Position numbers and translations under genes: made by a program. A stretch of 64,000 nucleotides of DNA from Acinetobacter celticus (GTDB lineage Bacteria; Pseudomonadota; Gammaproteobacteria; Pseudomonadales; Moraxellaceae). Shown piece after piece: positions 9,071 to 21,544 of this stretch (position 1 is the first letter of the stretch; every line of letters starts with the position of its first letter). Below the pieces are notes generated by a model that worked only from the letters and a program-made list of their open reading frames with translations, had not been told where the DNA came from and ran no database searches. The stretch is from the NCBI RefSeq assembly GCF_001707755.1, contig NZ_MBDL01000012.1, positions 62,001 through 126,000 on the forward strand, written 5' to 3'.

Positions 9071-9631
9071 CTATCCTAAAATGATTGGCGCGTTGCTTAA
9101 TTCATTTTTCATATCTAATGACCCATGCTGATAGAAATCAGTCAAAACTTTACCAATTTCAAATACCCCTAAAAGCAAAGCTTGGCGGTATTGTTGCTGT
9201 TTCATCTGCTCAATCACCCCTGAACAAACCCCATCCCAAACCTCTTGCTCGGTGGCTTGTTTAATTCCACGGTCTATGACAATTTCGACTTGTCGTTCGC
9301 ACAAATTAATATATAACAGCACCCCACTATTCAATTCGGTATCCCAAACACCTAGCTCTGCAAATAACTGATGTGCCCGACCACGCGTATTTAATACATA
9401 AGCCTGATGAGCGGGGATATGGCTTTCTATTACCACCTGAATTTCACCAATATGACCTTGCTCGGCTTGTTCTACGGCATGTGCAATGGCCTGCTGATCC
9501 TGCTTATTAAAAAATCGTTTAGTTGTCGGCAGATAAAAAAAATGTTTCAACCAGCGCTTTAAACTGGGTTGGTTCATTTCTGCTATTTTAGGTTGCGTTA
9601 AAATTTCTGTTGTTTCAGATTTAGTTACCAT
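9071..9631 (-). CDS. TPM-domain protein, cytoplasmic type
   Basis: The 186-aa protein has no signal peptide. Residues 45-150 match a TPM domain: the IGEIQVVIESH strand, then the GVLLYINLCERQVEIVIDRGI block shared with the next-door protein. TPM domains occur in YgcG and TLP18.3 proteins; some have phosphatase activity but most are functionally unclear. Its ATG overlaps the end of the larger TPM gene by seven bases, so the two are translated together. The pairing of a secreted and a soluble TPM protein with LemA is common in Gram-negative bacteria; the joint role is unknown, perhaps envelope related. Confidence 0.75.
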   Translation of the reverse strand: MVTKSETTEILTQPKIAEMNQPSLKRWLKHFFYLPTTKRFFNKQDQQAIAHAVEQAEQGHIGEIQVVIESHIPAHQAYVLNTRGRAHQLFAELGVWDTELNSGVLLYINLCERQVEIVIDRGIKQATEQEVWDGVCSGVIEQMKQQQYRQALLLGVFEIGKVLTDFYQHGSLDMKNELSNAPIILG

Positions 9632-10710
9632 GAGCCCGATGCACCTCCCCCGCCAAAACCGCCACCCCCACCGCTGTATCCTCCGCCACCACCAAAACCG
9701 CCCCCTGAACCACGACCACCACGTCCAGCACCTGCAAGCACCATTTGAAAAATTAGTTGCGCCAATGCTGTAATCAGTAAAAAGAAAATGCCTCCACCAA
9801 TCAACAAACTGGTTAGTAATCCTGCGCCATTGACTAAGCCTGCCACGGTTCCAGCAACTGCGGCTGTGGCAGCACTTAAACGATTACCCACAATATAAGA
9901 GCCAATAATGCCTGCAATTAAAATAAATAATGCAGTACTAATAGTTTTTTGCTTGGCTTGTTGTTCATGTAAAGCTTGTTCTTGACGTTCTTTTAATTCC
10001 TGAGCCGCTTTGGCTGCCACCTCGGGGTCCATATTTAAGACATTTTCAATTTCATTTAGCCCTGACTGAATACCCTGTGCAAATTGATTTTGCTTAAAAT
10101 ACGGCGTGATTTGGTTACGAATAATTCGACTGAGTACAATATCGGGTAAAACGCCTTCTAAACCATAGCCTGATAAAATTTGTATACGATGATCATTCAC
10201 TGCAATGGCCATCAACACGCCATTGTCTTGCTTGGCTGAACCTAGTTTCCATTGTTCCGCCACTCGCATCGCAAAACCAAAAATATCTTCTTGACCTGTG
10301 GTCGGCACAATAATTACGCCAACTTGTGCTTTTCCTGAGTTGTGTAATTTTAAAATTTGCTGACGAATGGCCTGTTTTTCAGCAGAGGTTAATAAATCTG
10401 CTTGATCAACAACAGGTTCATTCAGCGTGGGTAAGCCACGAATAGACTCCCCATCGGCCATATCATTGGCAACGTCAACTTGCCGTGCTTTTGATGTTTC
10501 ATCCTGCGCCACAGCTTGGGTAGCACTATTTTTTTGCTGATCTTGAATGATTTTTCCAGCCACTACAGCATCTGTCGCATGATCTTCTGCAACATGATTT
10601 TGAGCAACAACGGTTTCCCCCCAAGCAGATAAACTCATGCTTAGAACGCAAGTCGCAAAAATAATTTGCAACCCAACGGCTATGTTTCGCGGCTTCAACC
10701 ATTCAAACAT
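9625..10710 (-). CDS. TPM-domain membrane protein, YgcG family
   Basis: This 361-aa protein has an N-terminal signal or anchor (residues 12-31) and a long polar linker. The TPM domain follows at about residues 95-215 (LPTLNEPVVDQADLL, VGVIIVPTT, DNGVLMAIAVNDHRIQI), then a charged coiled region near 230-250 and two hydrophobic segments (about 255-330). The end is a Gly/Ser-rich tail with many GGG repeats, the usual YgcG design. The TPM domain should lie in the periplasm. It follows lemA by 25 bases and overlaps the smaller TPM gene. The function in the family is not settled. Confidence 0.82.
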   Translation of the reverse strand: MFEWLKPRNIAVGLQIIFATCVLSMSLSAWGETVVAQNHVAEDHATDAVVAGKIIQDQQKNSATQAVAQDETSKARQVDVANDMADGESIRGLPTLNEPVVDQADLLTSAEKQAIRQQILKLHNSGKAQVGVIIVPTTGQEDIFGFAMRVAEQWKLGSAKQDNGVLMAIAVNDHRIQILSGYGLEGVLPDIVLSRIIRNQITPYFKQNQFAQGIQSGLNEIENVLNMDPEVAAKAAQELKERQEQALHEQQAKQKTISTALFILIAGIIGSYIVGNRLSAATAAVAGTVAGLVNGAGLLTSLLIGGGIFFLLITALAQLIFQMVLAGAGRGGRGSGGGFGGGGGYSGGGGGFGGGGASGSW

Positions 10711-10735
10711 CAGCTTTCCTTATACATTGACGGCA

Positions 10736-11326
10736 TTAGTCAAATGAAACTTTGGGTGCATTTTGCGCACCTTGTTCTGCACTAAAGTTCGGCTTGGTAT
10801 CCATGCCAATGACTTTTGCTGTCATGACTTGTGGGAACTGGCGTGAATAGCTATTAAAGTCCTGTACCGTTGTAATATAGCGGTTTCGTGCAACCGCAAT
10901 ACGGTTTTCAGTGCCTTCTAGTTGAACTTGTAGATCTCTAAATTGTTCGTTGGCTTTTAAGTCTGGATAATTTTCAGAAACAGCAATCAGTCGTGACAAT
11001 GCACCCGTCATTTGGCTCTGTGCTTCTTGATATTTTTGGAATAAAGCAGGATCTTCTAAAACTTCTTTATCGACTTTTAAACCCGCCACATTGGCACGTG
11101 CTTGAGTCACTTCAGTCAGTACTTGTTCTTCGTGTTTGGCATAGCCTTTCACCACATTCACCAAGTTGGGTACAAGGTCTGCACGGCGTTGGTACTGGTT
11201 TTGCACCTCTGACCATGCTGCAATCACAGCCTCATCTTTAACCTGCAAGGTATTATAGCCACAGCCTGTGAGTGTCAGTGTACTTGCCAAAGCGATAGCC
11301 AATGCACTATTTTTTATCCAGCTCAT
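10736..11326 (-). CDS. lemA: LemA family lipoprotein
   Basis: The 196-aa protein has a lipoprotein signal ending in LTGCGY (Cys at residue 22) and the LemA helical bundle. Typical blocks are EVQNQYQRRADLVPNLVNVVKGYA, ARANVAGLKVD, LSRLIAVSENYPDLKAN and ENRIAVARNRYITTVQDFN. LemA proteins are membrane-anchored helical proteins of unclear function, often next to TPM/YgcG genes as here. It is the first gene of a three-gene - strand operon, so the pair probably works together in the envelope. Confidence 0.88.
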   Translation of the reverse strand: MSWIKNSALAIALASTLTLTGCGYNTLQVKDEAVIAAWSEVQNQYQRRADLVPNLVNVVKGYAKHEEQVLTEVTQARANVAGLKVDKEVLEDPALFQKYQEAQSQMTGALSRLIAVSENYPDLKANEQFRDLQVQLEGTENRIAVARNRYITTVQDFNSYSRQFPQVMTAKVIGMDTKPNFSAEQGAQNAPKVSFD

Positions 11327-11476
11327 CTGCCTATTCCTCTAGTATTTATTTGTATTTGTTTAAGTATTTTTCTATTCTAGCGGGATTTTTCAAAGATAAT
11401 GTTTCTTTTTTTTAATGAGTTTTAATTGATCACAAAAATATCCAGTCAAACTGGGCAATCATCCATACAGCCTGAT

Positions 11477-12361
11477 TTAACTATATAAAATAGATTGAAG
11501 TTCACTTTTGAAACTCTCAACTTGATAGTCTTCCGCCAACCGCTCTTTCCAATACAACACAATTTTACTGTAATCAATATCAGCAGGATGGAAGTCTTTT
11601 TGATAATAGGACAAATACTCAGGGAGCATCTGAATCAACATTTTCGCCAACAGATAAAGACCAAAAATATTCCCTCCAATTTTTGGCAGACTTTTCTTTC
11701 TATCCTGCATAAAGAGTTTGGTCGCAGAATACAAAGTTAAACTGGCAAAACCCGTGGTGACGCTACGCATTATCATCCGTCTAATTTTATCATCGCCATA
11801 TACGGCTTGATAAACATCAAAAGCCACCGCACGATGCTCAATTTCTTCAATCGCATGCCAGACCCAAAGCTTGACTGCATCATCATCCAAGGTACTTAAA
11901 ACTTCTGGATGGCGCAAAATATAACCACCCAATAGTGCGGTAAAATGTTCAAAAGCACAGGTAATAGCTAATTGAATTTTCGGGTGGAGGTTTTTAACAT
12001 ACTGATCTTTGCGTGCCAACCATGCTTGAAAACGGTCTAGGTTATAATCATCACTACGCCACGCATCGTTAAATTCAGCATGTGCCTTCGAATGCATTGC
12101 TTCCTGCCCAATAAAAGCCGCAATCTGCGCTTGCAGTTTTTCATCTTTCACCTCGTCACGTACATTGCGCACGCTATGCACAAAAAATTGCTCTCCAATC
12201 GGAAAGGTCGAAGACAGTGCCGTTAGTAAATGCGACATTATGGGAGAGTTGGCAAAATAGTGTCTACGGATCTCTTTCGGATTAAACTGCGCTTTACGCA
12301 CGGTAATACCCAAGGCTTTTGGACGATTTTGATATGATTTTTCTGTCGTCATTTGCGTCAT
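11477..12361 (-). CDS. Metal-dependent hydrolase, ferritin-like (PF10118 family)
   Basis: The 294-aa protein belongs to the metal-dependent hydrolase family known from many proteobacteria. Candidate metal ligands sit in the helices FIGQEAMHSKAHAEF (near residue 85) and HAIEEIEHRAVAFDVY (near residue 170), a carboxylate/histidine pattern like diiron ferritin-like proteins. A weakly hydrophobic stretch occurs near residue 190-215. The true reaction is unknown, and the family name rests on weak similarity. It is a single gene, upstream of the gltD terminator region and transcribed in the same direction, so it has its own promoter in 12362-12540. Confidence 0.75.
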   Translation of the reverse strand: MTQMTTEKSYQNRPKALGITVRKAQFNPKEIRRHYFANSPIMSHLLTALSSTFPIGEQFFVHSVRNVRDEVKDEKLQAQIAAFIGQEAMHSKAHAEFNDAWRSDDYNLDRFQAWLARKDQYVKNLHPKIQLAITCAFEHFTALLGGYILRHPEVLSTLDDDAVKLWVWHAIEEIEHRAVAFDVYQAVYGDDKIRRMIMRSVTTGFASLTLYSATKLFMQDRKKSLPKIGGNIFGLYLLAKMLIQMLPEYLSYYQKDFHPADIDYSKIVLYWKERLAEDYQVESFKSELQSILYS

Positions 12362-12544
12362 GTCAGTTTCCTAGCGTTTAAAAATCAATGCCCAGTATGT
12401 AGAGTCACTCATCATTCAAATATGGCAAAAATGCTTAGCGCATTTGCAAAATTATTCATTTTTAATTTTTGTCGAATAAAATGGCACTTCATTTATCGTT
12501 AAAAACTCAATTCATATCATTTCAGGCAACGCACCTCGCAAAAG

Positions 12545-12569
12545 AAAAAACCCGCCGAAGCGAGTTTTT
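12545..12569 (-). terminator. Terminator after gltD
   Basis: On the - strand a 7-bp stem AACTCGC / GCGGGTT with a UUCG tetraloop is followed by a T-run. It lies 24 bases after the gltD stop. The A-run on the other side means it could also act weakly on the + strand. Confidence 0.85.
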
Positions 12570-12592
12570 ATTCACAAACCTTTAAAAATAGA

Positions 12593-14065
<1,473 letters not shown>

Positions 14066-14087
14066 CTATATTTCTGCGGTAGTGGAA

Positions 14088-17000
14088 TTATTGTGGATCA
14101 GCTTGAGTTGTTTTCAACAAAGTTTGCAAGTTTGCAGCCTTTGGTTTCACTAGCCAGAACTTACGGCCGTAGAAATCGAACTCATTGCGGATCTTATACG
14201 CCCAAGCACTACCCGTTTCTTTAATATGCTCATCTAAAATGCGGCAAAGGAACGCTTTATGCTCTTCCATCGCTTCAGTCGAAATACGGTTTAATTCAAT
14301 CAATTCATGATTGTAATGATCTACAAAGTCATTATCTAAATCAAGAACATATGCAAAACCGCCAGTCATACCTGCACCGAAGTTGTGACCTACTTTACCA
14401 AGAACCGTCACAATACCGCCAGTCATATATTCACAGCAATGGTCGCCTGCACCTTCAATGACTGCAAATGCGCCTGAGTTACGCACTGCAAAGCGCTCAC
14501 CTGCTGTACCTGCAGCAAAAAGTTTACCGCCCGTTGCACCATACAAACAGGTGTTACCAATAATAGCCGTATTTTGCGTTTGGAATGGCGAACCTTTGGG
14601 TGGGAAAATAGAGATACGACCACCGGCCATCCCTTTACCTACATAGTCATTCGCATCGCCTTCAAGACTAATATGCAAACCACCAGCGTTCCACACGCCC
14701 AGTGACTGACCTGCAGTACCATTCAAATTCACTTTAACAGGGTGCGCTTCCATGCTGAGGTTGCCATAGCGTTTCGCAATTTCACCTGAAATACGCGCGC
14801 CAATGGAACGGTCACAATTACCAATGTTAAAGCTAAATTCACCCACTGTACCTGCTTCAATAGATGGAAGCATTTCTGCCACCATTTTTTCTGCAAGTAA
14901 GCCTTTATCAAATGGTGCATTGCCTTGAACTTGGCAATATTGCGCCTTGCCTTCAGCAGATGGATGCGATTCAAGTAATGGACTTAAATCAAGATGTCCA
15001 TGCTTTTCAGTTTCACCTGGTAAGACTTCCAATAAATCCGTACGACCAATCAAGTCTTTTAAGCGAGAGACACCTAAAGCAGCCAACCATTCACGTGTTT
15101 CTTCCGCAATAAAGTGGAAGAAGTTAATCAGCATTTCTGGCTCGCCAATATAATGCTCTTGACGTAAATGATCTTGCTGAGTTGCTACACCGGTTGCACA
15201 ATTATTTAAATGGCAAATACGTAGGTATTTACAGCCCAACGCGATCATTGGCGTTGAACCAAAACCAAAGCTTTCAGCACCTAAAATCGCTGCTTTTACA
15301 ACATCTAAGCCCGTTTTCAAACCACCATCGGTCTGTACACGAACTTTACCACGCAAGTCATTCACACGAAGCGCTTGATGAGCCTCTGAAAGACCCAATT
15401 CCCATGGCGAACCTGCATGATGAATTGAAGACAGTGGAGAAGCCGCTGTACCGCCGTCATACCCTGAAATGGTAATAAAGTCGGCATACGCTTTCGCCAC
15501 ACCCGCAGCAATCGTACCCACGCCTGGCTCTGAAACAAGCTTAACTGAAACCATTGCCTGTGGGTTAACTTGTTTTAAATCAAATATTAACTGCGATAAA
15601 TCTTCGATTGAGTAGATATCATGATGTGGCGGAGGCGAAATCAGCGTTACACCCGGTACAGAGTAACGTAAACGTGCAATTAAGCCGTTCACTTTACCAC
15701 CCGGTAACTGTCCTCCCTCACCGGGTTTTGCACCTTGCGCGACTTTAATTTGCAGTACTTCTGCAGACATTAAATAGGCAGGTGTTACACCAAAACGGCC
15801 TGATGCAATTTGTTTGATTTTCGAGTTACGGATAGTGCCATAACGCGCTGGATCTTCACCACCTTCACCAGAGTTAGAACGGCCACCAATGGTATTCATT
15901 GCAATGGCAATAGCTTCATGTGCTTCAGGTGATAAAGCACCCAAAGACATCCCTGCAGAGTCAAAACGCGGTAGAATTTCCGCCACAGCTTCAACTTGCT
16001 CCAAGGCAATTGAATTGTCTGTTTTCAGTTTAAATAAATCACGAATGGTCGCGATTGGGCGGTGATTGACCAACTCGGCATATTCTTTGAAATCTGCATA
16101 GTTACCAGAACGAACCGCTTTATGTAATGAGTTAATTATATCAGGGTTAAATGCATGGTATTCCTTATCGAATACAAATTTCAGCATACCGCCCTGATCA
16201 ATCGGCTTACGTGCTTTCCACGCATTTCCTGCCAATTGTTTCAGATCGTTCTCAAGATCTGCAAACGTTGCACCTTTAATACGGCTTGGCACACCTGTAA
16301 AGCATTTACCCACAACTTCTTCAGATAAACCCACCGCTTCGAACAACTGCCCACCACGGTAAGAGGCAACTGTTGAAATACCCATCTTCGATAGGACTTT
16401 CAACAAGCCTTTATCAATCCCTTTGCGGAAGTTTGCTTGTGCATGAATTGGGTCACCTAAAAGCTCACCTTTCGCAATCAAATCATTGATCACGTCATAC
16501 GCCAAGTACGGATAAATCGCAGTTGCACCAAAACCAAGAATCACCGCAAACTGATGTGCATCACGTGCTAAACCAGTTTCAACAATGATATTGGCATCTG
16601 TACGCAAACCCGCTTGAATTAAATGATGATGGATTGCACCCGTCGCCATTAAGGCATTGGCTGGCAAGTAACCTTCGCGAATTTTACGGTCTGAAAGCAC
16701 CAGTAATGTTTTACCATCACGAATCGCTTGTGCAGCTTCTTCACAAATACGCGCAATTGCAACTTCTAAACCTTCAGTTTCAACATAGTTCAAATCAATA
16801 TCTGCAATTTCATACCCCTTACGACCAATGGTCCGGATTTGATGCATTTTAGAATTAGATAAAACTGGGCTAGAAACAATTAAACGGTCTGCGTGTTCAG
16901 GGCTTTGCTCAAAGACATTTTGCTCCCGACCAAAACATGTCTCTAAAGACATCACAATCGATTCACGCAATGGGTCGATGGGAGGATTGGTGACTTGTGC

Positions 17001-18569
17001 AAACTGCTGGCGGAAATAATCCGACACGTGACGGACTTGGCGTGATAACACCGCCATTGGCGTATCATCACCCATAGAACCCACTGCTTCTTGACCGCTT
17101 TCAGCGATTGGGCGAAGCAATTGATCACGCTCTTCAAAAGTCACCATAAACATTTTTTGTGCCGCTTTCAGGTCATCGCCTTTTAAGCCTTGATCACATA
17201 AATATTCTTCTAACTCTGGACTGCCTTGTACACGAACTGAATTTTCACGCAGCCATTGACGGTAAGGACGCATGTTTTTCAAGTGATTGCTGACATCTTT
17301 GGTATCAAGCATTTTACCCGTTAAAGTATCAATCACCAGTATTTGACCTGGGCCGACACGACCTTTAGAGATCACATCTTCTGGCTGATAACCCCATACA
17401 CCAATTTCAGAGGCTAAAGTGATATAGCCATTTTTAGTAATCACCCAACGTGCTGGACGTAAACCATTACGGTCTAGCATACAAATTGCATGGCGACCAT
17501 CTTGAATCACCAGACCTGCAGGGCCATCCCAAGCTTCCATATGCTTCGAGTTAAACTCATAGAATGCGCGTAAATCGGCATCTAAAGTTTCCACGTTCTG
17601 CCAAGCAGGTGGCACAAGCATACGTAGTGCACGGAACAAGTCCATACCACCGCCCACCAGTAACTCAAGCATGTTGTCCATACTGGATGAATCCGAACCT
17701 GTACGGTTTACAATCGGATTCAGCTTGGTAATACCTGGAAGTAATGGGTTTTCAAATTTTGGAGCACGTGCCATCGCCCAGTTACGGTTGGCAGTAATGG
17801 TATTAATTTCACCATTATGTGCAAGGTAACGAAATGGCTGTGCCAATGGCCAACGTGGTAAGGTATTGGTCGAGAAACGCTGATGGAACACCACAATATG
17901 TGACGTCAAACGCTCATCAGCCAAGTCCGTATAGAATTCTGCAATATATGCAGGCATCATCAAACCTTTATAACTGATCACAGTTGAACACAAGGTTGTT
18001 ACATAAAAATAAGGGTCAGCCGTTAATTGCTCTTCTGCACGACGACGCGCCATAACCAATTTACGGTTGAATTCAACCTCGGTTACGCCCATTGGACAAT
18101 TCACAATAATTTGTTCAAATGCAGGCAAAGACTGCATCGCAATTGAACCCAATGCATCGTTATTGGTTGGCACAACACGCCAGCCTAAAACCTTACAGCC
18201 TTCAGATTCAATTTCTTTGGTTAAAACTTGTTTTGAGTGCGCTGCAAGTGCTGGATCTAAATTCAGAAAAATAGTCCCGACAGCGAAAACCTCACTTAGC
18301 GTAATGTCGCTAATCTTTTTGGCTTCTTCACGGAAGAATTGCTTTGGCATTGCCAACAGCAAACCACATCCATCGCCTGTCATGCCATCCGCAGCAATAC
18401 CGCCACGGTGAGTCATACAGCTTAGGCTATGAATAGCGGTCTTCAACAGATCATGGCTTGCATCACCCTGCATATGGGCAATTAAACCGAAACCACAGTT
18501 ATCTTTAAACTCATCCGGTTGGTATAAACCTTGAGCGGGAGCTACAGTATTAGGCGATGGCATGTGCAT
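14088..18569 (-). CDS. gltB: Glutamate synthase large subunit
   Basis: The 1493-aa protein contains, in order, a class II glutamine amidotransferase domain with the catalytic Cys25 exposed after removal of the first 24 residues ([13 protein letters not shown]), the central domain, the FMN-binding synthase domain ([38 protein letters not shown]), the 3Fe-4S cysteines ([16 protein letters not shown]) and the C-terminal beta-helix with repeated G-rich turns. It makes glutamate from 2-oxoglutarate and the ammonia released by glutamine. A GAAGGG ribosome site precedes the ATG by about six bases. Length is as expected for the proteobacterial enzyme. Confidence 0.97.
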   Translation of the reverse strand: MHMPSPNTVAPAQGLYQPDEFKDNCGFGLIAHMQGDASHDLLKTAIHSLSCMTHRGGIAADGMTGDGCGLLLAMPKQFFREEAKKISDITLSEVFAVGTIFLNLDPALAAHSKQVLTKEIESEGCKVLGWRVVPTNNDALGSIAMQSLPAFEQIIVNCPMGVTEVEFNRKLVMARRRAEEQLTADPYFYVTTLCSTVISYKGLMMPAYIAEFYTDLADERLTSHIVVFHQRFSTNTLPRWPLAQPFRYLAHNGEINTITANRNWAMARAPKFENPLLPGITKLNPIVNRTGSDSSSMDNMLELLVGGGMDLFRALRMLVPPAWQNVETLDADLRAFYEFNSKHMEAWDGPAGLVIQDGRHAICMLDRNGLRPARWVITKNGYITLASEIGVWGYQPEDVISKGRVGPGQILVIDTLTGKMLDTKDVSNHLKNMRPYRQWLRENSVRVQGSPELEEYLCDQGLKGDDLKAAQKMFMVTFEERDQLLRPIAESGQEAVGSMGDDTPMAVLSRQVRHVSDYFRQQFAQVTNPPIDPLRESIVMSLETCFGREQNVFEQSPEHADRLIVSSPVLSNSKMHQIRTIGRKGYEIADIDLNYVETEGLEVAIARICEEAAQAIRDGKTLLVLSDRKIREGYLPANALMATGAIHHHLIQAGLRTDANIIVETGLARDAHQFAVILGFGATAIYPYLAYDVINDLIAKGELLGDPIHAQANFRKGIDKGLLKVLSKMGISTVASYRGGQLFEAVGLSEEVVGKCFTGVPSRIKGATFADLENDLKQLAGNAWKARKPIDQGGMLKFVFDKEYHAFNPDIINSLHKAVRSGNYADFKEYAELVNHRPIATIRDLFKLKTDNSIALEQVEAVAEILPRFDSAGMSLGALSPEAHEAIAIAMNTIGGRSNSGEGGEDPARYGTIRNSKIKQIASGRFGVTPAYLMSAEVLQIKVAQGAKPGEGGQLPGGKVNGLIARLRYSVPGVTLISPPPHHDIYSIEDLSQLIFDLKQVNPQAMVSVKLVSEPGVGTIAAGVAKAYADFITISGYDGGTAASPLSSIHHAGSPWELGLSEAHQALRVNDLRGKVRVQTDGGLKTGLDVVKAAILGAESFGFGSTPMIALGCKYLRICHLNNCATGVATQQDHLRQEHYIGEPEMLINFFHFIAEETREWLAALGVSRLKDLIGRTDLLEVLPGETEKHGHLDLSPLLESHPSAEGKAQYCQVQGNAPFDKGLLAEKMVAEMLPSIEAGTVGEFSFNIGNCDRSIGARISGEIAKRYGNLSMEAHPVKVNLNGTAGQSLGVWNAGGLHISLEGDANDYVGKGMAGGRISIFPPKGSPFQTQNTAIIGNTCLYGATGGKLFAAGTAGERFAVRNSGAFAVIEGAGDHCCEYMTGGIVTVLGKVGHNFGAGMTGGFAYVLDLDNDFVDHYNHELIELNRISTEAMEEHKAFLCRILDEHIKETGSAWAYKIRNEFDFYGRKFWLVKPKAANLQTLLKTTQADPQ

Positions 18570-19012
18570 AGCGTACCCTTCTTTTTTACACTGCTCTTTC
18601 GAGCCACTAACAATCTAATTTTTCATTGCGATTTAGCCCGAACCAACTCACATGAATTGTTCTACTAAGCCAAATTATTTCTTATTCATACCATCAAGAT
18701 AAACTGAATTTATCTTTTATGCATGACCCTAAAGACATAATTTGCTTATTTTTCAGTTCAGGTCAGTATTACAGCTTGACTGCTTCGCACACTCATCGAA
18801 TTATTTTTCGCTCCAAAATGGGAAGCTTAATTCAATTCATGCACCAATAAAGCAAACTTCATGCCAGCTTATTGCAACAAAAGTGAAAATGGTTAATTTC
18901 AAAGGGAATTAATGTAAAAAATAACTAAGGGGCCTTTATTTTTCAGCGCTAACGCACCAGAAAAGAGCATTTTAAAATCACCTCTTAATCCAATGCGCTA
19001 TTTTAGATCCAT
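18570..19012. other. Intergenic region upstream of gltB, 443 bases
   Basis: No convincing gene is present. It must hold the gltBD promoter and any nitrogen control sites, and the 3' end of the SPOR-domain gene operon upstream. I found no strong hairpin plus T-run and no consensus promoter I would defend; an imperfect palindrome around AAGGGGCCTT (about 18929-18938) is too short to call. Confidence 0.4.
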
Positions 19013-19849
19013 TTAATTAAATGGATCTGTCACTTCTTGTTGCACAGGTGCTGTTTTTGGACGTACTGGTTGCTCTACAGAGCTTTGTGACTTTTGCACA
19101 CCTACAACATTTCCATCGGCATCACGACGTGTCACTGTCGTAGAGGTTGTGCTTTCTTTCGGCACGACAGCTTGCTGCGCTTGAACTTTAATAGTGGCTA
19201 TTTGCGCTTCATCCACTTGTGGCAATGGGGCCGTTTTTAATTTCACTGCATAGAGTTTTGCTTGCGTACTTAATTCATCTGAGCCTAGATCATTCACCAA
19301 AGGCTGATATTTCTCAATGCCAACCACAATGGGCTTAATTGAAGTGGGCAAAACGACATTTAAATCTGCCAAAGCATTTTTAGCTTCACCTGCATTTTTA
19401 TACACGCCATAAAGCAAGACATACTGTTCTGGATGATCACCACCCGATAAACGTAAATATAGAAAACCTTTACGATCTGGCTGTTTTTTCAGAAAGCTTT
19501 TTAAAATCGCTTCATCTGTTACCCGAAATAATTCAATAGCATAGGATTTTTTCTGCTCATTAACAAACTTCGTACCTCGAAACTCAGCCTCATGTTGTGC
19601 AGTCATCACCACTCGTGTCGCCATATCCAAAGGCTTTACCTCATCTGATAATGCACCAAGATGGTTCATCGATGAGACTATTTCAGGCTGAATGTGTAAT
19701 TCAACTTCAGTTTCGGCCTTTTTTTCGACTTCAACCACATCTTTAGAATCTGTGATTGCCCAAAACACCAAAGCAAAAAACAAACAGGCACCACCGAGCA
19801 CAAGCCAAATATAATTTTGAATCTGTTGCCAATGTGTACGCAATGCCAC
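19013..19849 (-). CDS. SPOR-domain membrane protein (DamX-like)
   Basis: The 278-aa protein has one transmembrane segment (about residues 13-31, NYIWLVLGGACLFFALVFWA). A periplasmic linker and a SPOR domain follow at about residues 108-180 (AIELFRVTDEAILKSFL, FLYLRLSGGDHPEQYVLLYG). The tail is polar and Gln/Pro-rich. SPOR domains bind denuded glycan strands of septal peptidoglycan, so a role in division or wall remodelling is likely. It follows aroB by 18 bases in the pilMNOPQ-aroKB operon, in the place where damX follows aroKB in enterobacteria. Confidence 0.8.
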   Translation of the reverse strand: MALRTHWQQIQNYIWLVLGGACLFFALVFWAITDSKDVVEVEKKAETEVELHIQPEIVSSMNHLGALSDEVKPLDMATRVVMTAQHEAEFRGTKFVNEQKKSYAIELFRVTDEAILKSFLKKQPDRKGFLYLRLSGGDHPEQYVLLYGVYKNAGEAKNALADLNVVLPTSIKPIVVGIEKYQPLVNDLGSDELSTQAKLYAVKLKTAPLPQVDEAQIATIKVQAQQAVVPKESTTSTTVTRRDADGNVVGVQKSQSSVEQPVRPKTAPVQQEVTDPFN

Positions 19850-19867
19850 GGTGATATTCCTTCTAAA

Positions 19868-20947
19868 CTATTGCTGGTTTGCAAGAATTGCCTGATTCAT
19901 CAATTCTGTATCAAATTCTTTGGTAATCACCGCTTGGCCCAGTTGTTTCATCAACACCAAACGAAGTTGGCCATTCAGCACTTTTTTATCGTGCGACATA
20001 TAAGCCAAGAACTCATTGAGGGGAATTTTAGGACATACTATCGGTAAATTAGCGCGTAAAATGATTTTTTTTGTACGCTCCAAATCTGCTATAGACATCC
20101 ATCCCATCCGCTGAGATAAATCGGCCGCCATGACCATCCCTGTAGCCACTGCCTCACCATGAAGCCAAACCCCGTAACCAAGATAAGATTCAATGGCGTG
20201 GCCAAAAGTGTGCCCCAAGTTCAAAAGCGCCCGTTCACCCTGTTCTTTTTCATCATTGGCGACAATTCTTGCTTTATGCGCACATGAACGGTAAACGGCC
20301 TCTGCCAACAATTCAGGATCACGCGCAACCAAACTATCCATATGCTCTTCAAGCCAAGCCAAGAACTCAATATCCCCTAAAAGAGCATATTTAATCACTT
20401 CAGCTAAACCTGCAGATAGCTCACGCTCAGGCAGCGTTTTTAATTGAGCCATATCTGCCAAGACCACTTGGGGCTGTTGAAATGCACCAATCATGTTCTT
20501 GCCTAAAGGATGATTGATTCCTGTTTTCCCACCGACACTCGAATCGACCTGAGAAAGCAAAGTTGTTGGCACTTGAATAAAATTGACACCACGCTGAAAA
20601 CAGGCAGAGGCAAAACCTGCCATATCCCCAATCACACCACCACCCAATGCAAGAACAGTACAATCGCGATTAAAACTTGCTTCAAGCAATGCATCAAAAA
20701 TTAAATTCAAATGCTCACTATTTTTAAATTTCTCACCATCAGGTAACACACAAACTGAAACACTTTTCCCCAATGTGCAGATGGCATCTTTATAATATGA
20801 CAAATATAAGGGTGCAACTGTCGTATTGGTCACAATCATCACTTGCTGACCATGAATATAAGGTTTTAAAAGGGTTTGTGGATCCAAATCACTACCAATA
20901 AAAATGGGATAGCGGCGTTCACCGAGTTCAACGTGTAGGGTTTGCAT
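19868..20947 (-). CDS. aroB: 3-dehydroquinate synthase
   Basis: AroB turns DAHP into 3-dehydroquinate, the second step of the shikimate pathway, using NAD+ and a divalent metal. The 359-aa protein has the NAD-binding strand [18 protein letters not shown], the substrate block [27 protein letters not shown], and the metal ligands in LAEVIKYA (Glu), [12 protein letters not shown] (His) and [10 protein letters not shown] (His). It lies 15 bases after aroK in the same operon, a common arrangement in gamma-proteobacteria. Cytoplasmic. Confidence 0.97.
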   Translation of the reverse strand: MQTLHVELGERRYPIFIGSDLDPQTLLKPYIHGQQVMIVTNTTVAPLYLSYYKDAICTLGKSVSVCVLPDGEKFKNSEHLNLIFDALLEASFNRDCTVLALGGGVIGDMAGFASACFQRGVNFIQVPTTLLSQVDSSVGGKTGINHPLGKNMIGAFQQPQVVLADMAQLKTLPERELSAGLAEVIKYALLGDIEFLAWLEEHMDSLVARDPELLAEAVYRSCAHKARIVANDEKEQGERALLNLGHTFGHAIESYLGYGVWLHGEAVATGMVMAADLSQRMGWMSIADLERTKKIILRANLPIVCPKIPLNEFLAYMSHDKKVLNGQLRLVLMKQLGQAVITKEFDTELMNQAILANQQ

Positions 20948-20962
20948 GACTTTCCAGCTTAT

Positions 20963-21538
20963 TCACTTAGAGACATTTTCAGAAACAATCAAATTTAAAA
21001 TTTTTTGCGCCAAATCCCGAGCTGCCCCTTGATTTGTCTCAATAATATAATGCGCAACTTCCCGATAAAATGGATCACGTGCTTCCAATAAATCTTTTAA
21101 TTTTTTTTCTGGATTTTCAACTTGTAATAAAGGACGGTTTTTGTCGCGGTAAGTTCGTTGGAGCTGAATTTCAACTGGCGTATAAAGATAAATAACAATA
21201 CCTCGTTGTTTCAGAAATTCTCGATTCGGGGCTTGGGTGACGACACCACCACCTGTGGCTAAAACTAAGTTTTGGCGTGCTGTTAATTCATCAATAACAA
21301 TCGTTTCACGACCACGAAACCCTTGTTCACCTTCTTTTTCAAAAATCCAAGGAATCGTTGCACCTGTTTTTCGCTCAATTTCATGATCGCTATCAAGAAA
21401 CTCTCGCCCTAACAATTCGGCCAAATGTCGCCCAACGGTTGTTTTTCCTGCCCCCATCGGCCCTACCAAATAAATATTTGGTAGGGTTTCAAACTCTTTG
21501 CTTGGCAAGGAGTCACCTATTTGTTTTGCTAAATTCAA
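20963..21538 (-). CDS. aroK: Shikimate kinase
   Basis: The enzyme phosphorylates shikimate with ATP to shikimate 3-phosphate. The 191-aa protein carries the P-loop GPMGAGKTT at residues 26-34, the shikimate-binding DSDHEIERKTG block, GFRGRE with the binding arginine, and LATGGGVV as substrate loop, then the lid region RPLLQ. An N-terminal extension of about 20 residues precedes the core, which is longer than in E. coli AroK. The gene follows pilQ by six bases and precedes aroB. Confidence 0.96.
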   Translation of the reverse strand: MNLAKQIGDSLPSKEFETLPNIYLVGPMGAGKTTVGRHLAELLGREFLDSDHEIERKTGATIPWIFEKEGEQGFRGRETIVIDELTARQNLVLATGGGVVTQAPNREFLKQRGIVIYLYTPVEIQLQRTYRDKNRPLLQVENPEKKLKDLLEARDPFYREVAHYIIETNQGAARDLAQKILNLIVSENVSK

Positions 21539-21544
21539 AATATA

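Noticed and set aside
9640..9740. Minisatellite-like G+C-rich tract
   Set aside because: It encodes the Gly/Ser-rich tail normal for YgcG-type proteins, so no separate repeat is needed.
18920..18945. Terminator or operator around AAGGGGCCTT
   Set aside because: The palindrome is only four base pairs with a tiny loop and mismatched arms.
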